Shown one piece after another: positions 49,948 through 61,300 of a DNA stretch of 64,000 bases. The notes under the pieces were generated by a model. It had not been told where the DNA came from. It saw nothing but the letters and a program-made list of their open reading frames with translations, and searched no databases. The position numbers were made by a program, and so were the translations under genes. The number at the start of each line of letters is the position of its first letter. Within the stretch, counting starts at the first letter, position 1. Origin of the DNA: Loxodes magnus (Eukaryota > Ciliophora > Karyorelictea > Loxodida > Loxodidae); assembly GCA_946699065.1 (NCBI GenBank), contig CAMPDV010002461.1, positions 1 to 64,000 of the forward strand, written 5' to 3'.

Positions 49948-52307
49948 AATAAAAATAGAGCATTAAAATGATAATAATTAAATAAGCTACAAAGTATAAG
50001 TAATAACTTACATAAAATAGTATCATCATATAAGCAAAACCTCTATTATTTATTAAGAACATAAAATGAAACTTTATAATTAAATTAACTTAACTTAAAT
50101 ACTTATATTATGGATCTTCTATCGAAAATCTATAGAAAGAATATTTTTAGTTATAATAGTAGTATTAAATAAATGAAGAAAAATAAGTTTAATAATTAAA
50201 TAATGCTATTATTTCTAAAATTGCTAGATAATTAAAAATAAAATTATTATCTATATAGCATTCTACCAATTTCTCTTTAAGAGTATATTATTTTAAATTT
50301 AAATGGATATTCTATCTATTTAAAATACATTATAGTTATGCATTATTAACAATTTTTTAATTTTTAATAGTTAAATTTGTTAAAATATATAAATAAAATA
50401 TATATTAAATTTATTACGAAATAAGTTAAAAACTTTATAAAATAATTTAGAGTTTAAAAATTTTCATTAAATAAGGATTCTTAGATTAATTTTAAAACTA
50501 AGTATTCAAATTATACTAAATTTTTTTCATTAAATAAATAATTAAGGAATTTATTGAATAATTAAAGTAAATTATAAAGTTTAAGTAAGAAAAATATAAA
50601 ACCGTGAACTGATTGCATTTTCTTACAGTAAGGCTACTTAAATCACTAGATTCATTCTAAAATTCGTAAATTTTAAAATTAAAGCATATTTAGCTTGCTT
50701 TTTTATATTTATCTTTATAGAAGCAATTTTAAATTTTACTTCTAAAATTTAGTTTTTTATTTAATAATTTATGAAGTTTGAATTATTCTTTAATATCTAG
50801 AATGTATAATTTTAATTAATTAAAATACTTTTATTCAATTAAACTCATATATGGTTTGCCAAGTATTCTATCTTTATTTATTGAATACTTAAAATTGAAA
50901 TAATTGTAAAGCTAAGATATATTTCATAAGAGGCATTTTGTAAAAAATGTTTTAGGATAACTGACTAATTTATTTATTTTTACTTAGATAAAAATAAGAA
51001 ATTTAGCAAAATAACTTTTAGTTGTTATCTTTTAAAGTAACTCTTACGATTTTAAAATTAGCTTACTTAATAGATTAATATAGCTCTAATATTTTCTTTA
51101 GAGTTATAATTCTTTTATTGCTTTTTAGATATAATTATGATTAAGTTAACAGAATAATTTGAATATTAAAACAACTTCATTTAACTGACTTTCAACCTTA
51201 TTTTATTATGCTTAAACTTCTTCTGAATTAAAAAATTATATAATCCTTAATTATTTTAATTATTATAAATAATAGTTATTGCTAAAGTTTAACTTAGGGA
51301 TGCAGGTATACTATATTTAAAACTCTAAAGAAATTGAATTTTTATTGCTATAATCAAAAAGTAAGTATCTTTAATTAAATCATATTTGAAAAATTATTTT
51401 GTTTTACCAAGAATATTAGTTAAATTATAATAATCAAGAATATATCTTTAAGCTTTTAGTTTTATTTTTTATTTTCCAAAGTATAAATAATATCAATTAA
51501 GTAGTTTTCTTATAAGCTTAAACTAGTTTTAGAATTTCATATATCGTTAATAAATTTTTAAAATAATTTCTAAGTCCTTTTTATATAACTTAAAATAAAA
51601 ACAAAAACGTTCTTTCAACTTCGTGATATAAGCATTCACTATAATTTGTAAATGCTTCTTGAAATATTAATCTATAAGCATATAAAATAGAAGAATTTAT
51701 TCTCAAATATAAGAGATAATAGTTTCCTATTTAGGAAATAATTCTTTTATTAAAGATTTTTTATAGAAATTAAAAAAAACTTTTAAATAGAAATATTTTT
51801 AAATTCATAAAAAAATAGACATAATTCTAATTAAATAAACTAAACATTAATGAAAAATAATAATTTATAAGGTAACTTTTACAAAAATATAATGTTCTAA
51901 TAATAGATAAAGCAAATATTTTTTTGCGATTTAGGTTAATAAGAAACTAAGAAGAAAGTATCTATTTTACTTAGAAAGAAAAAAATGATTTTTTTTTAAA
52001 ATTGTAAATAATAATAAAATCTTGAATAAAAAGACAAAATATAAATATAAAAAAAATCAGCATAATAAAATTAAAAAAATAAAAAAAGTGAAAGTGAAGG
52101 TAAAGTGAAAGTGATAAATTATTATCTAAATAAAATAATAATTTACGCAAATTCTTAAAGTTGAAAAAATAAAAAAATAAAATAAGAAAAAAAAAATATA
52201 CATAAACACTAATGATATTCGAAATCATTTATCAATAACTATTTGTAAATGCAAAAAAAAACTAAAAAAATTAAAATAATGAAATATGTATATTAAGCAA
52301 AATAAAA
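49948..52307. other. AT-rich intergenic region up to SatC
   Basis: No gene could be supported. An 85-codon open frame on the minus strand (52228-51971) is almost only Phe, Leu, Ile, Tyr and Asn and reflects base composition. A small purine-rich run with repeated GTGAAAGTGAAGG-like words lies at 52087-52115. Confidence 0.55.
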
Positions 52308-55300
52308 GATTAGACTTAAATGTAATTTTAAGTAATTTTAAAATCAGTTATACTTAAATTTAATTTTAAGTAATTTTAAATCAGTTAGACTTAAATTTAA
52401 TTTTAAGTAATTTTAAAATCAGTTAGACTTAAATTTAATTTTAAGTAATTTTAAATCAGTTAGACTTAAATTTAATTTTAAGTAATTTTAAATCAGTTAG
52501 ACTTAAATTTAATTTTAAGTAATTTTAAAATCAGTTATACTTAAATTTAATTTTAAGTAATTTTAAAAAGTTATACTTAAATTTAATTTTAAGTAATTTT
52601 AAATCAGTTAGACTTAAATTTAATTTTAAGTAATTTTAAATCAGTTAGACTTAAATTTAATTTTAAGTAATTTTAAATCAGTTAGACTTAAATTTAATTT
52701 TAAGTAATTTTAAATCAGTTAGACTTAAATTTAATTTTAAGTAATTTTAAATCAGTTAGACTTAAATTTAATTTTAAGTAATTTTAAATCAGTTAGACTT
52801 AAATTTAATTTTAAGTAATTTTAAATCAGTTAGACTTAAATTTAATTTTAAGTAATTTTAAATCAGTTAGACTTAAATTCAATTTTAAGTAATTTTAAAT
52901 CATTTAGACTTAAATTTAATTTTAAGTAATTTTAAAATCAGTTAGACTTATATTTAATTTTAAGTAATTTTAAAATCAGTTAGACTTAAATTTAATTTTA
53001 AGTAATTTTAAAATCAGTTAGACTTAAATTTAATTTTAAGTAATTTTAAATCAGTTAGACTTAAATTTAATTTTAAGTAATTTTAAATCAGTTAGACTTA
53101 AATTTAATTTTAAGTAATTTTAAAATCAGTTAGACTTAAATTTAATTTTAAGTAATTTTAAAATAGTTAGACTTAAATTTAATTTTAAGTAATTTTAAAT
53201 CAGTTAGACTTAAATTTAATTTTAAGTAATTTTAAAATAGTTAGACTTAAATTTAATTTTAAGTAATTTTAAATCAGTTAGACTTAAATTTAATTTTAAG
53301 TAATTTTAAATCAGTTAGACTTAAATTTAATTTTAAGTAATTTTAAAATAGTTAGACTTATATTTAATTTTAAGTAATTTTAAATCAGTTAGACTTAAAT
53401 TTAATTTTAAGTAATTTTAAAATCAGTTAGACTTAAATTTAATTTTAAGTAATTTTAAATCAGTTATACTTAAATTTAATTTTAAGTAATTTTAAAATAG
53501 TTAGACTTAAATTTAATTTTAAGTAATTTTAAATCAGTTAGACTTAAATTTAATTTTAAGTAATTTTAAATCAGTTAGACTTAAATTTAATTTTAAGTAA
53601 TTTTAAAATCAGTTAGACTTAAATTTAATTTTAAGTAATTTTAAATCAGTTAGACTTAAATTTTAAGTAATTTTAAGTAGACTTAAATTTAAAAGTCAGT
53701 TAGACTTAAATTCAATTTTAAGTAATTTTAAAATCAGTTAGACTTAAATTTAATTTTAAGTAATTTTAAAATAGTTAGACTTAAATTTAATTTTAAGTAA
53801 TTTTAAAATAGTTAGACTTAAATTTAATTTTAAGTAATTTTAAATCAGTTAGACTTAAATTTAATTTTAAGTAATTTTAAATCAGTTAGACTTAAATTTA
53901 ATTTTAAGTAATTTTAAATCAGTTAGACTTAAATTTAATTTTAAGTAATTTTAAATCAGTTAGACTTAAATTTAATTTTAAGTAATTTTAAAATCAGTTA
54001 GACTTAAATTTAATTTTAAGTATGTTTAAATCAGTTAGACTTAAATTTAATTTTAAGTAATTTTAAAATCAGTTAGACTTAAATTCAATTTTAAGTAATT
54101 TTAAAATCAGTTAGACTTAAATTCAATTTTAAGTAATTTTAAAATCAGTTAGACTTAAATTTAATTTTAAGTAATTTTAAAATCAGTTAGACTTAAATTT
54201 AATTTTAAGTAATTTTAAAATCAGTTAGACTTAAATTTAATTTTAAGTAATTTTAAAATCAGTTAGACTTAAATTTAATTTTAAGTAATTTTAAATCAGT
54301 TAGACTTAAATTTAATTTTAAGTAATTTTAAATCAGTTAGACTTAAATTTAATTTTAAGTAATTTTAAAATCAGTTAGACTTAAATTTAATTTTAAGTAA
54401 TTTTAAAATCAGTTAGACTTAAATTTAATTTTAAGTAATTTTAAAATCAGTTAGACTTAAATTTAATTTTAAGTAATTTTAAAATCAGTTAGACTTTAAT
54501 TTAATTTTAAGTAATTTTAAATCAGTTAGACTTAAATTTAATTTTAAGTAATTTTAAATCAGTTAGACTTAAATTTAATTTTAAGTAATTTTAAATCAGT
54601 TAGACTTAAATTTAATTTTAAGTAATTTTAAAATCAGTTAGACTTAAATTTAATTTTAAGTATGTTTAAATCAGTTAGACTTAAATTTAATTTTAAGTAA
54701 TTTTAAAATCAGTTAGACTTAAATTTAATTTTAAGTAATTTTAAAATCAGTTAGACTTAAATTTAATTTTAAGTAATTTTAAATCAGTTAGACTTAAATT
54801 TAATTTTAAGTAATTTTAAAATCAGTTAGACTTAAATTTAATTTTAAGTAATTTTAAATCAGTTAGACTTAAATTTAATTTTAAGTAATTTTAAAATCAG
54901 TTAGACTTAAATTTAATTTTAAGTAATTTTAAATCAGTTAGACTTAAATTTAATTTTAAGTAATTTTAAAATCAGTTAGACTTTAATTTAATTTTAAGTA
55001 ATTTTAAATCAGTTAGACTTAAATTCAATTTTAAGTAATTTTAAAATCAGTTAGACTTAAATTTAATTTTAAGTAATTTTAAAATCAGTTAGACTTAAAT
55101 TTAATTTTAAGTATGTTTAAATCAGTTAGACTTAAATTTAATTTTAAGTAATTTTAAAATCAGTTAGACTTAAATTTAATTTTAAGTAATTTTAAAATCA
55201 GTTAGACTTAAATTTAATTTTAAGTAATTTTAAATCAGTTAGACTTAAATTTAATTTTAAGTAATTTTAAATCAGTTAGACTTAAATTTAATTTTAAGTA

Positions 55301-58300
55301 ATTTTAAATCAGTTAGACTTAAATTTAATTTTAAGTAATTTTAAAATCAGTTAGACTTTAATTTAATTTTAAGTAATTTTAAATCAGTTAGACTTAAATT
55401 TAATTTTAAGTAATTTTAAAATCAGTTAGACTTAAATTTAATTTTAAGTAATTTTAAAATAGTTAGACTTAAATTTAATTTTAAGTAATTTTAAAATCAG
55501 TTAGACTTAAATTTAATTTTAAGTAATTTTAAAATCAGTTAGACTTAAATTTAATTTTAAGTATGTAAGTAAGTATGTTTAAATCAGTTAGACTTAAATT
55601 TAATTTTAAGTAATTTTAAAATCAGTTAGACTTTAATTTAATTTTAAGTAATTTTAAATCAGTTAGACTTAAATTTAATTTTAAGTAATTTTAAAATCAG
55701 TTAGACTTAAATTTAATTTTAAGTAATTTTAAATCAGTTAGACTTAAATTTAATTTTAAGTAATTTTAAAATCAGTTAGACTTAAATTTAATTTTAAGTA
55801 ATTTTAAAATCAGTTAGACTTAAATTTAATTTTAAGTAATTTTAAAATCAGTTAGACTTAAATTTAATTTTAAGTAATTTTAAATCAGTTAGACTTAAAT
55901 TTAATTTTAAGTAATTTTAAAATCAGTTAGACTTAAATTTAATTTTAAGTAATTTTAAAATCAGTTAGACTTAAATTTAATTTTAAGTAATTTTAAAATC
56001 AGTTAGACTTAAATTTAATTTTAAGTAATTTTAAATCAGTTAGACTTAAATTTAATTTTAAGTAATTTTAAAATCAGTTAGACTTAAATTTAATTTTAAG
56101 TAATTTTAAAATAGTTAGACTTAAATTTAATTTTAAGTAATTTTAAAATCAGTTAGACTTAAATTTAATTTTAAGTAATTTTAAAATCAGTTAGACTTAA
56201 ATTTAATTTTAAGTAATTTTAAAATAGTTAGACTTAAATTTAATTTTAAGTAATTTTAAAATCAGTTAGACTTAAATTTAATTTTAAGTAATTTTAAATC
56301 AGTTAGACTTAAATTTAATTTTAAGTAATTTTAAAATCAGTTAGACTTAAATTCAATTTTAAGTAATTTTAAATCAGTTAGACTTAAATTTAATTTTAAG
56401 TAATTTTAAAATCAGTTAGACTTAAATTTAATTTTAAGTAATTTTAAATCAGTTAGACTTAAATTCAATTTTAAGTAATTTTAAAATCAGTTATACTTAA
56501 ATTTAATTTTAAGTAATTTTAAAATCAGTTAGACTTAAATTCAATTTTAAGTAATTTTAAAATCAGTTATACTTAAATTTAATTTTAAGTAATTTTAAAA
56601 TCAGTTAGACTTAAATTCAATTTTAAGTAATTTTAAAATCAGTTATACTTAAATTTAATTTTAAGTAATTTTAAAATCAGTTAGACTTAAATTTAATTTT
56701 AAGTAATTTTAAAATCAGTTAGACTTTAATTTAATTTTAAGTAATTTTAAATCAGTTAGACTTAAATTTAATTTTAAGTAATTTTAAAATCAGTTAGACT
56801 TAAATTCAATTTTAAGTAATTTTAAAATCAGTTAGACTTAAATTTAATTTTAAGTAATTTTAAAATCAGTTAGACTTAAATTTAATTTTAAGTAATTTTA
56901 AATCAGTTAGACTTAAATTTAATTTTAAGTAATTTTAAAATCAGTTAGACTTAAATTCAATTTTAAGTAATTTTAAAATCAGTTAGACTTAAATTTAATT
57001 TTAAGTAATTTTAAAATCAGTTAGACTTAAATTCAATTTTAAGTAATTTTAAAATCAGTTAGACTTAAATTTAATTTTAAGTAATTTTAAAATCAGTTAG
57101 ACTTAAATTTAATTTTAAGTAATTTTAAATCAGTTAGACTTAAATTTAATTTTAAGTAATTTTAAAATCAGTTAGACTTAAATTTAATTTTAAGTAATTT
57201 TAAAATCAGTTAGACTTTAATTTAATTTTAAGTAATTTTAAATCAGTTAGACTTAAATTTAATTTTAAGTAATTTTAAAATCAGTTAGACTTAAATTTAA
57301 TTTTAAGTAATTTTAAATCAGTTAGACTTAAATTTAATTTTAAGTATGTTTAAATCAGTTAGACTTAAATTTAATTTTAAGTAATTTTAAAATCAGTTAG
57401 ACTTAAATTTAATTTTAAGTAATTTTAAATCAGTTAGACTTAAATTTAATTTTAAGTAATTTTAAAATCAGTTAGACTTAAATTTAATTTTAAGTAATTT
57501 TAAATCAGTTAGACTTAAATTTAATTTTAAGTATGTTTAAATCAGTTAGACTTAAATTTAATTTTAAGTAATTTTAAAATCAGTTAGACTTAAATTCAAT
57601 TTTAAGTAATTTTAAATCAGTTAGACTTAAATTTAATTTTAAGTAATTTTAAATCAGTTAGACTTAAATTTAATTTTAAGTAATTTTAAATCAGTTAGAC
57701 TTAAATTTAATTTTAAGTAATTTTAAATCAGTTAGACTTAAATTTAATTTTAAGTATGTTTAAATCAGTTAGACTTAAATTTAATTTTAAGTAATTTTAA
57801 AATCAGTTAGACTTAAATTTAATTTTAAGTAATTTTAAAATCAGTTAGACTTAAATTTAATTTTAAGTAATTTTAAAATCAGTTAGACTTAAATTTAATT
57901 TTAAGTAATTTTAAAATCAGTTAGACTTAAATTTAATTTTAAGTAATTTTAAATCAGTTAGACTTAAATTTAATTTTAAGTAATTTTAAATCAGTTAGAC
58001 TTAAATTTAATTTTAAGTAATTTTAAAATCAGTTAGACTTAAATTTAATTTCAAGTAATTTTAAATCAGTTAGACTTAAATTTAATTTTAAGTAATTTTA
58101 AATCAGTTAGACTTAAATTTAATTTTAAGTAATTTTAAATCAGTTATACTTAAATTTAATTTTAAGTATGTTTAAATCAGTTAGACTTTAATTTAATTTT
58201 AAGTAATTTTAAAATCAGTTAGACTTAAATTTAATTTTAAGTAATTTTAAATCAGTTAGACTTAAATTTAATTTTAAGTATTTTTAAATCTGTTAGACTT

Positions 58301-61300
58301 AAATTTAATTTTAAGTAGGTTTTAAATCAGTTAGACTTAAATTTAATTTTAAGTAATTTTAAAATAGTTAGACTTATATTTAATTTTAAGTAATTTTAAA
58401 TAGTTAGACTTAAATTTAATTTTAAGTAATTTTAAATCAGTTAGACTTAAATTTAATTTTAAGTAATTTTAAATCAGTTAGACTTAAATTCAATTTTAAG
58501 TAATTTTAAAATCAGTTAGACTTTAATTTAATTTTAAGTAATTTTAAATCAGTTAGACTTAAATTTAATTTTAAGTAATTTTAAAATAGTTAGACTTAAA
58601 TTTAATTTTAAGTAATTTTAAAATCAGTTAGACTTAAATTTAATTTTAAGTAATTTTAAAATCAGTTAGACTTAAATTTAATTTTAAGTAATTTTAAATC
58701 AGTTAGACTTTAATTTAATTTTAAGTAATTTTAAATCAGTTAGACTAAAATTTAATTTTAAGTAATTTTAAAATCAGTTAGACTTAAATTCAATTTTAAG
58801 TAATTTTAAAATCAGTTAGACTTAAATTTAATTTTAAGTAATTTTAAAATCAGTTAGACTTAAATTCAATTTTAAGTAATTTTAAAATCAGTTAGACTTA
58901 AATTTAATTTTAAGTAATTTTAAAATCAGTTAGACTTAAATTTAATTTTAAGTAATTTTAAAATCAGTTAGACTTAAATTTAATTTTAAGTAATTTTAAA
59001 ATCAGTTAGACTTAAATTTAATTTTAAGTAATTTTAAATCAGTTAGACTTAAATTTAATTTTAAGTAATTTTAAAATCAGTTAGACTTAAATTCAATTTT
59101 AAGTAATTTTAAAATCAGTTAGACTTAAATTTAATTTTAAGTAATTTTAAAATCAGTTAGACTTAAATTTAATTTTAAGTAATTTTAAAATCAGTTAGAC
59201 TTAAATTTAATTTTAAGTAATTTTAAAATCAGTTAGACTTAAATTTAATTTTAAGTAATTTTAAATCAGTTAGACTTAAATTTAATTTTAAGTAATTTTA
59301 AAATCAGTTAGACTCAGTTAGACTTTAATTTAATTTTAAGTAATTTTAAAATCAGTTAGACTTAAATTTAATTTTAAGTAATTTTAAATAGTTAGACTTA
59401 AATTTAATTTTAAGTAATTTTAAAATAGTTAGACTTAAATTTAATTTTAAGTAATTTTAAAATCAGTTAGACTTAAATTCAATTTTAAGTAATTTTAAAA
59501 TCAGTTAGACTTAAATTTAATTTTAAGTAATTTTAAAATCAGTTAGACTTAAATTTAATTTTAAGTAATTTTAAAATCAGTTAGACTTAAATTTAATTTT
59601 AAGTAATTTTAAAATCTTAAATTTAATTTTAAGTAATTTTAAAATAGTTAGACTTAAATTTAATTTTAAGTAATTTTAAATCAGTTAGACTTAAATTTAA
59701 TTTTAAGTAATTTTAAAATCAGTTAGACTTAAATTTAATTTTAAGTAATTTTAATCAGTTAGACTTAAATTTAATTTTAAGTAATTTTAAAATCAGTTAG
59801 ACTTAAATTTAATTTTAAGTAATTTTAAAATCAGTTAGACTTAAATTCAATTTTAAGTAATTTTAAATCAGTTAGACTTAAATTTAATTTTAAGTAATTT
59901 TAAAATCAGTTAGACTTAAATTCAATTTTAAGTAATTTTAAATCAGTTAGACTTAAATTTAATTTTAAGTAATTTTAAAATCAGTTATACTTAAATTTAA
60001 TTTTAAGTAATTTTAAAATCAGTTAGACTTAAATTCAATTTTAAGTAATTTTAAAATCAGTTAGACTTAAATTTAATTTTAAGTAATTTTAAAATCAGTT
60101 AGACTTAAATTTAATTTTAAGTAATTTTAAAATCAGTTAGACTTAAATTTAATTTTAAGTAATTTTAAAATCAGTTAGACTTAAATTTAATTTTAAGTAA
60201 TTTTAAAATCAGTTAGACTTAAATTTAATTTTAAGTAATTTTAAAATAGTTAGACTTAAATTTAATTTTAAGTAATTTTAAAATCAGTTAGACTTAAATT
60301 TAATTTTAAGTAATTTTAAAATCAGTTAGACTTAAATTTAATTTTAAGTAATTTTAAAATCAGTTAGACTTAAATTTAATTTTAAGTAATTTAAAATCAG
60401 TTAGACTTAAATTTAATTTTAAGTAATTTAAAATCAGTTAGACTTAAATTTAATTTTAAGTATGTTTAAATCAGTTAGACTTAAATTTAATTTTAAGTAA
60501 TTTTAAAATCAGTTAGACTTAAATTTAATTTTAAGTAATTTTAAATCAGTTAGACTTAAATTTAATTTTAAGTATGTTTAAATCAGTTAGACTTAAATTT
60601 AATTTTAAGTAATTTTAAAATCAGTTAGACTTAAATTCAATTTTAAGTAATTTTAAATCAGTTAGACTTAAATTTAATTTTAAGTAATTTTAAAATCAGT
60701 TAGACTTAAATTTAATTTTAAGTAATTTTAAATCAGTTAGACTTAAATTTAATTTTAAGTAATTTTAAAATCAGTTAGACTTAAATTTAATTTTAAGTAT
60801 GTTTAAATCAGTTAGACTTAAATTTAATTTTAAGTAATTTTAAAATCAGTTAGACTTTAATTTAATTTTAAGTAATTTTAAAATCAGTTAGACTTAAATT
60901 TAATTTTAAGTAATTTTAAAATCAGTTAGACTTAAATTTAATTTTAAGTAATTTTAAAATCAGTTAGACTTAAATTTAATTTTAAGTAATTTTAAATCAG
61001 TTAGACTTTAATTTAATTTTAAGTAATTTTAAATCAGTTAGACTTTAATTTAATTTTAAGTAATTTTAAAATCAGTTAGACTTAAATTTAATTTTAAGTA
61101 ATTTTAATCAGTTAGACTTAAATTTAATTTTAAGTAATTTTAAAATAGTTAGACTTAAATTTAATTTTAAGTAATTTTAAAATCAGTTAGACTTAAATTT
61201 AATTTTAAGTAATTTTAAATCAGTTAGACTTAAATTTAATTTTAAGTAATTTTAAAATCAGTTAGACTTAAATTTAATTTTAAGTAATTTTAAATCAGTT

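Noticed and set aside
51971-52228. 85-codon minus-strand frame that looks like a membrane protein
   Set aside because: Almost all Phe, Leu, Ile, Tyr, Asn and Ser, as expected from A/T-only sequence on the opposite strand. No conserved feature.
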